A stretch of 64,000 nt of DNA from Burkholderiales bacterium (GTDB lineage Bacteria > Pseudomonadota > Gammaproteobacteria > Burkholderiales > UBA6910): the NCBI GenBank assembly GCA_026005015.1, contig BPKG01000004.1, forward strand, positions 62,001 through 126,000, written 5' to 3'. The notes beneath the pieces were generated by a model that ran no database searches, was not told the DNA's origin, and was given only the letters and a program-made list of their open reading frames with translations. Position 1 is the stretch's first letter. Each line of letters opens with the position of its first letter. This document shows, in pieces, positions 46,549 through 54,628 of this stretch. Position numbers and translations under genes: made by a program.

Positions 46549-48900
46549 TCAGCGCGGCAGGGATTGCGCGCCGTGCCGGTCCAGGTACCGCAGCAGCTCC
46601 TCCAGGGGCATGGGCCGGGCGAAATGGAAGCCCTGCCCCTCCCGGCATCCGTTCTCCAGCAGGAAGCGCTTCTGCCCCTCGTCTTCCACCCCTTCGGCGA
46701 TCACTCGCAGCCGCAGGCGCCGGGCCATGGCGATGATGGCGGTCACGATGGCGGCATCGTCCGGATCGTCGGCGATGTCGCGCACGAACGAGCGGTCGAT
46801 CTTCAAGGCGTCGATGGAGAAGCGCTTGAGATAGCTCAAAGAGGAGTACCCAGTGCCGAAATCGTCGATGGCCAGGCCAACCCCCAGCGCCTTCAGTTCC
46901 CTGAGGCTCGCCACCGTCCTTTCCGCGTCCTTCATCAGCACGCTTTCGGTGAGCTCCAGTTCCAGCCGGGAAGGATCCAGGCCGCTCGTGCCGAGGGCCG
47001 ACCCCACTGCCCGCAGAATGTCTCCGTGCCAGAACTGGCGGGCCGAGACGTTGACCGCCACCCGGGGCGCTAGGGGGTAGCGCTCGCTCCAGAGGCGCGC
47101 GTCCCGGCATGCCTGGGCCAGGACGAATTCGCCGAGCGGCACGATGAGGCCGGTCTCCTCCGCAAGGGGAATGAACTCGGCCGGAGGCACCAGCCCCCGC
47201 TGGGGATGCCGCCAGCGGGCGAGGGCCTCGACGCCCACAATGCTTCCCGTCACCAGGTCCACCTGGGGCTGGTAGTGGACCTGGAACTCCCCCCGCTCGA
47301 GCCCCCGCCGGATGGCCCCTTCCAGCTCCAGGCGCCGCACCGCCGTGGCGTTGAGCTCGGGGGTGAAGAAGCGGTACATGTTGCGTCCTTCCTTGGCTTG
47401 GTACATGGCGGCATCGGCGTTCTTGAGCAGGGTGTCGCAGTCGGTGCCGTCAGCGGGGAACACGGCGATGCCGATGCTAGGGGAGGAAAACACCTCGTGG
47501 GCGTCGATGCGAAACGGCCGGGTAAAGGCCCGCAAGACCTTCTCCGCCACCACGGCCGCGTCCCGGGACGCCCCCAACTGAGTGAGCAGCAGCCCGAACT
47601 CGTCGCCCCCCAAGCGGGCCACCGTGTCGCTCGGGCGCACGCAGGCGCGAAGCCGCTCCCCCACCTCCCGCAGCATCCGGTCGCCCGCTTCGTGGCCGAG
47701 GGAGTCGTTGATTTCCTTGAACCGGTCCAGGTCCATGAACAGGACCGCCACCCGCTCCCCGCTGCGCCGGGCGCCGGCCACCGCCTGGTCCACCCGGTCT
47801 GAGAACAGGCTGCGGTTGGGCAGCTCCGTGACCGGATCGTAGAAGGCCAGCCGCTCCACCTGGGCCTGGGAAGCCTTGCGCTCGCTGATGTCCTCCGCCA
47901 CCGCGACGAAGTGGCTCACCTTGCCCCCCTCTCCCCGCACCGGCGCAACGGTGAGCATGCACCAGCCTAGTCCCCCGTCCGGGGTGCGGTTGCGCACCTC
48001 TCCGTGCCACTCCCGTCCCTCGTTCACCGCCTGCCACATTTCCTGGTACAGGGCCCGGGAAGGGCCCCGGGCGGTGAGGAACCGGGCGCTGCGGCCGATG
48101 GCCTGCTCCGGGGTGAAGCCGGTGACTTCGGTGAACTTGGGGTTCACGTATTCGATCACCCCCCGGCGGTCGGTGATGAAAATGACGCTGCCGCAGCTTT
48201 CCACCGCCTGGGACAGGGTGCGCAGCTCCTGCTCCGCCTGCCGACGCTGGGCCTCCCCCTCGATATTGTCGAGGGCGAAAGAGATGTCGGCTGCCATCTC
48301 GCCCAGCAACTCCACCCCCTGGGCATCGAAGAGATCCAGCCGGTCGGCGTAGAGGTTGAGGCAGCCAATCACCCGACCCCCTCGCCGCAGGGGCAGGGAG
48401 ACCGACGCCAGGCACTCGTCGATGGACAGCCGGCCACCTTCTGCCCCGGTTCCGTCGCAGACTCCGGTCACCACCCGTCCCTCCCGTAAGGCGTCGCCGC
48501 CGGATCCCCTTCCCGCCGGCCGGGAGGCGTCGGCATGGATGCGCACCTGGTCCAGGAAGTCCTCGCCCCCGCCGGCGTGGACCACTGGCTGCACCTCGCC
48601 CGAAACGGGGTCCAGGAGCCCCACCCAGGCGAGCTTCATCCCGCCGTGCTCCACAGCGATGCGGCAGATCTCCCGAAACAGGGTATCCGGGTCCCGAGCC
48701 CGGACGATGAGCTGGTTGGTGTGGATCAGGGTGAGGTAGAGCCGGTGCAAGTTGTGGAGTTTCTCCTCGGCCCCTTCGACCGGAAACGGCCCCATCCCGT
48801 CCCGGAGCGCCTCCAGGGCCGAGCCTGTCCCGGCAGGCGCCTGGCGCTCAGGGGGCTTGGCGTCTAAGATCTTCAACGTCGGCCAGGAAGGAGGGCTCAT
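46549..48900 (-). CDS. GAF-PAS-GGDEF-EAL cyclic-di-GMP protein
   Basis: Up to 783 residues. GAF-like domain (~50-220), PAS (~235-355), GGDEF with RLGGDEFG and an RxxD inhibitory site (RPSD) just before it, then EAL with GVEALARWRHP and an apparently complete phosphodiesterase set (FGTGYSSLSYLKRF, DALKIDRSFV). Both domains look active, so it may make or break c-di-GMP. No membrane segment is seen. The ATG at 48900 abuts the divergent gene; an internal ATG at 48795 is the alternative start. Confidence 0.88.
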   Translation of the reverse strand: MSPPSWPTLKILDAKPPERQAPAGTGSALEALRDGMGPFPVEGAEEKLHNLHRLYLTLIHTNQLIVRARDPDTLFREICRIAVEHGGMKLAWVGLLDPVSGEVQPVVHAGGGEDFLDQVRIHADASRPAGRGSGGDALREGRVVTGVCDGTGAEGGRLSIDECLASVSLPLRRGGRVIGCLNLYADRLDLFDAQGVELLGEMAADISFALDNIEGEAQRRQAEQELRTLSQAVESCGSVIFITDRRGVIEYVNPKFTEVTGFTPEQAIGRSARFLTARGPSRALYQEMWQAVNEGREWHGEVRNRTPDGGLGWCMLTVAPVRGEGGKVSHFVAVAEDISERKASQAQVERLAFYDPVTELPNRSLFSDRVDQAVAGARRSGERVAVLFMDLDRFKEINDSLGHEAGDRMLREVGERLRACVRPSDTVARLGGDEFGLLLTQLGASRDAAVVAEKVLRAFTRPFRIDAHEVFSSPSIGIAVFPADGTDCDTLLKNADAAMYQAKEGRNMYRFFTPELNATAVRRLELEGAIRRGLERGEFQVHYQPQVDLVTGSIVGVEALARWRHPQRGLVPPAEFIPLAEETGLIVPLGEFVLAQACRDARLWSERYPLAPRVAVNVSARQFWHGDILRAVGSALGTSGLDPSRLELELTESVLMKDAERTVASLRELKALGVGLAIDDFGTGYSSLSYLKRFSIDALKIDRSFVRDIADDPDDAAIVTAIIAMARRLRLRVIAEGVEDEGQKRFLLENGCREGQGFHFARPMPLEELLRYLDRHGAQSLPR

Positions 48901-48939
48901 ATGGGGCAAGGGGATCGGAACCGCAAGATGCATGGGATG

Positions 48940-49911
48940 CAATTGCAAATCCCGGGCCATCCGCTGGTCCCCGTGGAGCTGCCGGTCCCCGAACCCGGGC
49001 CAGGGAAAATTCTCGTGCGAATACAAGCGTGTGGCGTCTGCCGGACGGACCTCCACGTGGTGGACGGGGAACTGCCCGACCCCAAGCTCCCCCTGATCCC
49101 GGGGCACGAGATCGTGGGCACTGTCGAAGCCCTGGGCAAAGGTGTCGAGCGCTTCACACCCGGCCAGCGGGTCGGCATCCCCTGGCTCGGCTCCACCTGC
49201 GGAGCGTGCGCCTATTGCCGCTCCGGCCGGGAAAACCTGTGCGACGCGGCCCGGTTCACCGGCTATCACCTAGACGGGGGGTACGCCGAGTACACCGTGG
49301 CTGACGAGCGCTACTGCTTCCCCCTTCCCCCGGAGTACTCGGACGTGGAGGCGGCGCCCCTCCTGTGCGCCGGCTTGATCGGCTACCGGGCCCTGGAGAT
49401 GGCCGGCGACGCCCGGCGCTTAGGGCTTTACGGCTTCGGCGCCGCCGCCCACCTGATCGCCCAGGTGGCGCGCCACCAGGGCCGGGAGGTCTACGCCTTT
49501 ACCCGGCCGGAGGACAAGGACAGCCAGCGCTTCGCCCTCGCCCTCGGCGCGGTATGGGCGGGGGCAGCCGAGGAGGCTCCCCCGGCGCCCCTGGACGCAG
49601 CCCTCCTCTTCGCCCCGGTGGGAGCCCTGGTCCCGATGGCCCTCAGGAGCCTAGCCAAGGGTGGAACGGTGGTGTGCGCCGGCATCCACATGAGCGACAT
49701 CCCCAGCTTCCCCTATCGGATCCTGTGGGGCGAGCGGCGCATCCAGTCGGTGGCCAACCTCACCCGCCGGGACGCGGAGGCGTTCCTCGCCCTGGCGCCG
49801 AAAGTGCCGGTGCGCACCCACGCCACGCCCCTGCCCCTGGAGCAGGCCAACGAGGCTCTGGCAAGGCTCCGCCAGGGGCGCCTCCAGGGGGCGGCGGTGC
49901 TAATTCCATAA
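48940..49911 (+). CDS. zinc-dependent alcohol dehydrogenase family protein
   Basis: About 323 residues. The catalytic zinc site is CGVCRTDLHVVDGE with GHEIVG, and the structural zinc cysteines are CGACAYCRSGRENLC. The nucleotide site reads LYGFGAAAHLIAQ, a relaxed form of G-x-G-x2-G. ATG 48940 was chosen because the family N-terminus follows; in-frame ATGs also lie at 48931 and at 48901, where the start codon of the divergent GGDEF-EAL gene begins. Substrate unknown; this subgroup acts on short primary alcohols. Confidence 0.82.
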   Translation, partial: QLQIPGHPLVPVELPVPEPGPGKILVRIQACGVCRTDLHVVDGELPDPKLPLIPGHEIVGTVEALGKGVERFTPGQRVGIPWLGSTCGACAYCRSGRENLCDAARFTGYHLDGGYAEYTVADERYCFPLPPEYSDVEAAPLLCAGLIGYRALEMAGDARRLGLYGFGAAAHLIAQVARHQGREVYAFTRPEDKDSQRFALALGAVWAGAAEEAPPAPLDAALLFAPVGALVPMALRSLAKGGTVVCAGIHMSDIPSFPYRILWGERRIQSVANLTRRDAEAFLALAPKVPVRTHATPLPLEQANEALARLRQGRLQGAAVLIP

Positions 49912-50089
49912 GCCTAAGTCACTGAAACTTTGGCAGCTCTCTTTTCTCCGTGACTTTCTTGCTGCGTCGCACAAATTTTTCTTGACTTTTCTCTAGCCAT
50001 CGGTACAATGGATCTTGTTGCGATGCAGCATAACGATACCCGGGCTGCGTCGGAGCAACGTGGACGCAGACTTTGACAAGGAGATTGCC

Positions 50090-50632
50090 ATGGTGAACGT
50101 CGCTGACAAATTCGTGGCGCTGAACCGCGCCAACCTGGAGACCGCCGTCCAGGCGGCCAACATCGCCCTCGCCGGCGCGGAGCGTCTGGTGGAGCTCAAC
50201 CTCTCGGCGGCCAAGACCGCCATCGCGGAGGGGGCCCGGGCGGCCAAGACCTGGGTCGAGGTCAAGGACATGAAGGACCTGGTGGCGGCGCAAACCGCCA
50301 TCGCGGAGCCGCAACTGGAGAGGGCGACCGCCTTCGCCCGCAGCGTGTACGAGGTGGCCGTGCAAACCCAGACGGAGCTGGCCAAGCTGGCGGAAGAGCG
50401 CATCGCGGAGGCCAACCAGGAGCTGATCGCGGCCCTCGAGCAGGCGGCGAAGACCGCCCCCGCCGGCCTCGGCGCGGACGCCGCGGTGGCCGCGATGAAG
50501 TCGGCGGTGTCCGCCGCCACCAACGCCTACGACACCCTGTCGAAGGCGGCCAAGCAGATGGCGGAGCTCACCGAAGCCAACGTGACGGCCATTACCGCCA
50601 AGGCCGCAGCGGCGAAGAAGAAGGCCGCCTAA
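50090..50632 (+). CDS. phasin family protein
   Basis: 180-residue, Ala-rich, largely helical protein of the phasin_2 family that coats polyhydroxyalkanoate granules. KFVALNRANLETAVQAANIA and AARAAKTWVEVKDMKDLV-like blocks are typical, as is the Ala/Lys-rich tail. AAGGAG precedes the ATG. It is a single-gene unit with its own strong terminator. It implies PHA storage, although no PHA synthase is in the window. Confidence 0.87.
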   Translation: MVNVADKFVALNRANLETAVQAANIALAGAERLVELNLSAAKTAIAEGARAAKTWVEVKDMKDLVAAQTAIAEPQLERATAFARSVYEVAVQTQTELAKLAEERIAEANQELIAALEQAAKTAPAGLGADAAVAAMKSAVSAATNAYDTLSKAAKQMAELTEANVTAITAKAAAAKKKAA

Positions 50633-50662
50633 GCTTCACCGGCGGTTGCAGCGGAACCGAGG

Positions 50663-50693
50663 CCCTGCCGGGCGCTGCCCGGCAGGGTTTTTT
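50663..50693 (+). terminator. rho-independent terminator of the phasin gene
   Basis: A perfect 11-bp stem (CCCTGCCGGGC with GCCCGGCAGGG) and three-base loop are followed by six T residues. Confidence 0.93.
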
Positions 50694-50787
50694 CTTTGTG
50701 CCGGCGGCACGATGGTCAACGACGGAAGTCCGCTGGCGTTATTGGGAACACGTGGGTTGTCCACGTCATCCGCAAAGGAGGAATCGT

Positions 50788-51099
50788 ATGCATACCTTGC
50801 GTCGCATCGCAGCCGCCGTCCTGATCATCGTCGCACCGAGTCTTGCCCTCGCCCAGGCCACGCCGGCAACGCCCGCCACGCCGGCCAGCCCCGCATCCAA
50901 GGACCAGCAGCCCGCGCAACCGGCAACCCCCGCGACGCCGGCCACTCCCGCGCAACCGGAGCGAGCCCAGATGAAAGAGCCGAAGATGGAGTACAAGGAA
51001 GAGAAGAAGGCCGAGAAAGCGGGCACGGCTGCCGGAAAGAAGGCGCAAAAGAAGGCCACCAAGAAAAAGCCCAAGAAGGAAGAAAAGCCCGCCTCCTGA
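50788..51099 (+). CDS. exported Thr/Pro/Ala- and Lys-rich small protein
   Basis: 103 residues. A signal peptide (RIAAAVLIIVAPSLALAQ) is followed by a low-complexity segment of TPATPATPA-type repeats and a Lys-rich tail (KKAQKKATKKKPKKEEK). GGAGGA lies before the ATG. No family is recognised beyond the composition. A periplasmic or cell-wall-binding, nucleic-acid- or polyanion-binding protein is possible. It lies between two strong terminators, so it forms its own transcription unit. Confidence 0.65.
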   Translation: MHTLRRIAAAVLIIVAPSLALAQATPATPATPASPASKDQQPAQPATPATPATPAQPERAQMKEPKMEYKEEKKAEKAGTAAGKKAQKKATKKKPKKEEKPAS

Positions 51100-51124
51100 C
51101 CGGACGGGAGTGGCGGACGAGGAA

Positions 51125-51153
51125 GAGGCAACCCGGCGGGTTGCCTCTCTTTC
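51125..51153. terminator. bidirectional terminator
   Basis: A perfect 10-bp stem (GAGGCAACCC with GGGTTGCCTC, three-base loop) lies between two convergent genes, with TCTTTCC on the plus-strand side. Confidence 0.83.
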
Positions 51154-51165
51154 CACCTTCCAACG

Positions 51166-51786
51166 TCAGGCTGGCACCTTCATCCCCCGCTGCACCGCCG
51201 GCCGGGCGCCGATGGCGTCGAACCAGCGCTTCACGTAGGGAAATTCCCCGAGATCCACCTGATGCCACTCGTGGCGCGCCACCCAAGGGTAGGTGGCGAT
51301 GTCCGCGATGGAATATTCCTCGCCCGCCAGGTACGCCCGCTTCCCGAGCTCCCCGTCCATCACGCCGTAGAGCCGCCGGGTTTCCTTGCGGTAGCGCTCT
51401 ATGGCGTAGGGAATCGGTTCCGGGGCGTAGCGCAGGAAATGGTGGGCTTGGCCGAAGAAGGGGCCCACGCCCGCCATCTGGAACATGAGCCATTGCAGCA
51501 CCTGGTAGCGGCGGCGGGGCGCCGAGGGGAGAAAATTCCCGCTCTTCTCCGCCAGGTAGATCAGGATGGCACCGGACTCGAAGAGGGAAAAAGTCCCTCC
51601 GCCGGGGCCGTCCTCGTCCACGATGGCCGGGATCTTGCCGTTGGGATTGAGGGCGAGGAACTCCGGCTTGAACTGCTCGCCCTGGCCGATGTTGACCGGG
51701 TGCACCGCATAGGGCAGGCCCGTCTCCTCCAGCATGATGGAAACCTTGCGGCCGTTGGGCGTGCTCCAAGTGTAGAGATGGATCAT
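51166..51786 (-). CDS. glutathione S-transferase, Nu-class-like
   Basis: 206 residues. [29 protein letters not shown] and the [14 protein letters not shown] glutathione-binding block match the YfcG/YghU group, which has disulfide reductase activity; the C-terminal domain carries [13 protein letters not shown]. The frame is complete and the gene stands alone. Confidence 0.88.
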   Translation of the reverse strand: MIHLYTWSTPNGRKVSIMLEETGLPYAVHPVNIGQGEQFKPEFLALNPNGKIPAIVDEDGPGGGTFSLFESGAILIYLAEKSGNFLPSAPRRRYQVLQWLMFQMAGVGPFFGQAHHFLRYAPEPIPYAIERYRKETRRLYGVMDGELGKRAYLAGEEYSIADIATYPWVARHEWHQVDLGEFPYVKRWFDAIGARPAVQRGMKVPA

Positions 51787-51881
51787 CGATACTCTGTCTC
51801 CGTCGAAAAGGAAGAACGGCGGATGCGCATTTTCCCCGAACCGCCTACCATAGTCGAAAATCCAGGTCCGGGAACGCGCCC

Positions 51882-52079
51882 ATGCTGAAATGGCTGATCA
51901 CCGTGATCGTCGCCCTCGCCCTGCTGGGGGCGCTCACGCCGCTGCTCGCCCGCTTAGGTCTGGGACGCCTGCCCGGGGACGTGCGCCTCCAGCGGGAAGG
52001 GCGGGAGTACTACTTCCCCTTCAGCTCCACCCTCCTCCTGTCCCTGCTGCTCACCCTGCTGGTGTTCCTCTTCACTTGA
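51882..52079 (+). CDS. DUF2905 family small membrane protein
   Basis: 65 residues with two hydrophobic segments around the family motif [20 protein letters not shown]. Function unknown across the family. Its stop overlaps the end of the convergent cca gene by eight bases. Confidence 0.87.
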   Translation: MLKWLITVIVALALLGALTPLLARLGLGRLPGDVRLQREGREYYFPFSSTLLLSLLLTLLVFLFT

Positions 52080-53298
52080 GGGGCGGCTCCCCCGCGAGGG
52101 CCTCGCGGATGGCGCGGAGCCTCGCCTGGCGCAGGCGCTCGGCGATTTTCCTCGGCTCGCCCGCCTCCCGGGCGATGGCTCCGGCGTCCACCCCGCTGGC
52201 CGCGGCGAGGGCCAAGCGCAGCCGGTCCGCCTGGGGGTAGGGGCGCTCGGCGTAGCCGGGCCGGCCGTGGAAGTCCGCGGCGCAGGCCTTGAGCAGGGCC
52301 TCGAAGCGCTCCGGCCGGCGGAAGGCGTCGGCGGCCTGGAGCAGGTCGAGCATCGTTGCAAGCTTCAATTCCAGGGCCCGGTGCACCGTGCCGTGGTGGC
52401 GCGCGGCGAGGACCGCCAGCTCCCGGCAGTCGTTGGGGGCCTTCAGGCGCTCGCACACCTGCTGCACCAGGGCGACGCTTTTCGCTTCGTGGCCGTAGTG
52501 GTGGGGCCACTGGTCCCGGGGCGTCAGGGCTTTGCCTAGGTCGTGGGTGAGGGCGGCGAAGCGCACCGGGAGGGAATACCCCCGGGCCGCCGCCTGGTCG
52601 ATCACCATCATCGTGTGCACCCCGGTGTCCACTTCCGGGTGATGCTCCAGAGGCTGGGGCACGCCGAACAGGGCGTCCACCTCCGGCAGGATGCGGGCAA
52701 GGGCCCCGCACTCCCGCAGCACGTAAAACATGCGGGAAGGGGTTTTCTCCATGAGGCCCCGGGAGAGCTCCTGCCACACCCGTTCGGGAACCAGGTGGTC
52801 CACTTCGCCGTTGGCCACCATCTCCCCCATGAGGGCCAGGGTCTCCGGCGCCACCCGGAAACCGAAACGGGCGGCGAAGCGGGCCACCCGCAGGATGCGT
52901 ACTGGGTCCTCGACGAAGGCGGGCCCTACGTGGCGGAGAATGCCCGCCTTCAAGTCCGCCACGCCGCCGAACGGATCGATGATGTTTCCCGCTTCGTCCT
53001 TGGCGATGGCGTTGATGGTAAGGTCCCGCCGGGCGAGATCCTGCTCCAGGGTCACGTCTGGCGCGGTGTAGACCTCGAACCCCTTGTAGCCCCTGGCTAC
53101 CTTGCGTTCGGTGCGCGCCAGGGCGTACTCCTCCTGGGTGTCGGGATGGAGGAAGACGGGGAAATCCTTGCCCACCGGGCGGTAACCCAGCCGCTCCATC
53201 TCTTCCGGGGTGGCGCCGACCACCACGTAGTCCCGGTCCTGAACTGGGAGCCCGAGCAACTCATCCCGCACCGATCCGCCCACTTGGTAAACCTTCAC
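52072..53298 (-). CDS. cca: CCA tRNA nucleotidyltransferase with HD domain
   Basis: 408 residues. Adds CCA to tRNA 3' ends. The nucleotidyltransferase motif is [20 protein letters not shown] with the metal-binding D-x-[11 protein letters not shown] and [16 protein letters not shown] follow, and the HD domain has [11 protein letters not shown]. The GTG at 53298 is the start because VKVYQVGG matches the family N-terminus. This start region is present three times in a tandem repeat. Last gene of slt-NDUFA9-like-cca, an order usual in betaproteobacteria. Confidence 0.94.
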   Translation of the reverse strand: MKVYQVGGSVRDELLGLPVQDRDYVVVGATPEEMERLGYRPVGKDFPVFLHPDTQEEYALARTERKVARGYKGFEVYTAPDVTLEQDLARRDLTINAIAKDEAGNIIDPFGGVADLKAGILRHVGPAFVEDPVRILRVARFAARFGFRVAPETLALMGEMVANGEVDHLVPERVWQELSRGLMEKTPSRMFYVLRECGALARILPEVDALFGVPQPLEHHPEVDTGVHTMMVIDQAAARGYSLPVRFAALTHDLGKALTPRDQWPHHYGHEAKSVALVQQVCERLKAPNDCRELAVLAARHHGTVHRALELKLATMLDLLQAADAFRRPERFEALLKACAADFHGRPGYAERPYPQADRLRLALAAASGVDAGAIAREAGEPRKIAERLRQARLRAIREALAGEPPLK

Positions 53299-53621
53299 GG
53301 CTAGACGCCTATACGCCTCGGGCTCCCGGCGCCCCTCCCCGCCCCAGCCGCTCTGCGGCGCCGAGTCCGGGGCGCACCCCTCGCAACTCATCCCGCACCG
53401 ATCCGCCCACTTGGTAAACCTTCACGGCTAGATGCCTATACGCCTCGGGCTCCCGGCGCCCCTCCCCGCCCCAGCCGCTCTGCGGCGCCGAGTCCGGGGC
53501 GCGCCCCTCGCAACTCATCCCGCACCGATCCGCCCACTTGGTAAACCTTCACGGCTAGATGCCTATACGCCTCGGGCTCCCGGCGCCCCTCCCCGCCCCA
53601 GCCGCTCTGCGGCGCCGAGTC
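53256..53621. repeat. 127-bp tandem repeat, about 2.9 copies
   Basis: The unit starts with GCAACTCATCCCG at 53256, 53383 and 53510, period 127 bp. Each copy holds the first 14 codons of cca with its GTG and the intergenic sequence up to the preceding gene. Copies differ at single bases (for example TAGACGCC against TAGATGCC), so they are not an assembly stutter of one identical read. On the minus strand, the two upstream copies each give a short frame from GTG (53552, 53425) that ends in TAG ten bases before the next GTG. The region 53299-53619 holds no other gene. Confidence 0.9.
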
Positions 53622-54582
53622 ACCGCCGGGCGCGGTAGCGGAAGAACATGTAGCGGGCCCGGGGATGCCACCCGCCGAGATACTCGGGGGCAATCGCCTC
53701 CAGCGCCGCGGGGCGGATCCCGAAGACTTCGGGAAAATCGCAGTGGCAGACGCTCGCCACCTGCATGGAGTGATAGTTGTCTCGGGTGAGGAGCTTCACG
53801 GGCAGCCATTCCATGAGGGTCGCCTGCAGGTAGGACAGGCGATCCGGCAGCCCCACGATGGGCCGCGGGTGCCCGCTCACCCGGCCCGCGTAGGCCACCA
53901 GCTCCCGCAGCGTGTAGATCTTGGGGCCGCACAGGTCGTAGGCCTCCCCCACGGTGCGGCGGTCCCGCAGGCTGTGGACGAATGCCCGCGCCACGTCCTC
54001 CACCCATACCGGCTGGAAGCGGGCGTCGGGGCAGGCGAGAAACACCACCGGGACGAAGCGCAGGAGCCGGGCGAACAGGGTGAGGAAGGTGTCCCCCCGG
54101 CCGAAAATGACCGAAGGGCGGAAAATGGTCCAGTCGAGGCCGCTCCCCCGCACCAGCTTCTCGGCCTCCCCTTTCGAGCGCAGGTAGGCGCTGGGGCCCG
54201 CCGGGTCCGCGTTCAAGGCGCTCATGTGGAGGTAGCGCTTGACGCCGTTCAGCCGGCACGCCTCCATGATCTTGGCCGGCAGCTCCACATGCACCCGCTG
54301 GAAGTCCCCGCGCCGTTCCTCGTGCAGGATGCCCACCAGGTTGATCACCGCGTCGCTGCCCGCGATCAGGCGGTCCAGGGTGCCCGGGTCGTGCACGTCC
54401 GCGTCCATTACGTCCACCGTGGGGAGCAGGATCAGCTCGTCCTTGACCCGCTCCCGGCGCCGAGTGGGCACCCGCACTTGGATCTCCTCGGCCGCCAGCA
54501 GATGGACGATGTGCCGGCCGACGAAACCGCCGCCGCCGATCACGCAGACCCTTTCCAGCTTCATGTTATTGGCATCGGACAT
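53620..54582 (-). CDS. NDUFA9-like NAD-dependent epimerase/dehydratase (atypical SDR)
   Basis: 320 residues. The NAD motif VCVIGGGGFVGRHIVHLL and the block LNADPAGPSAYLRSKGEAE match the complex I NDUFA9-like group of bacterial SDRs. The usual catalytic Y-x3-K appears as YLRSK. Its role in bacteria is unsettled. It sits between slt and cca in the usual order. Its stop codon lies exactly at the edge of the tandem repeat. Confidence 0.84.
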   Translation of the reverse strand: MSDANNMKLERVCVIGGGGFVGRHIVHLLAAEEIQVRVPTRRRERVKDELILLPTVDVMDADVHDPGTLDRLIAGSDAVINLVGILHEERRGDFQRVHVELPAKIMEACRLNGVKRYLHMSALNADPAGPSAYLRSKGEAEKLVRGSGLDWTIFRPSVIFGRGDTFLTLFARLLRFVPVVFLACPDARFQPVWVEDVARAFVHSLRDRRTVGEAYDLCGPKIYTLRELVAYAGRVSGHPRPIVGLPDRLSYLQATLMEWLPVKLLTRDNYHSMQVASVCHCDFPEVFGIRPAALEAIAPEYLGGWHPRARYMFFRYRARR

Positions 54583-54628
54583 GGGAGATGAAGCGGAAGA
54601 AAAGTGGAATTGTACAAACGTCCGGGTT

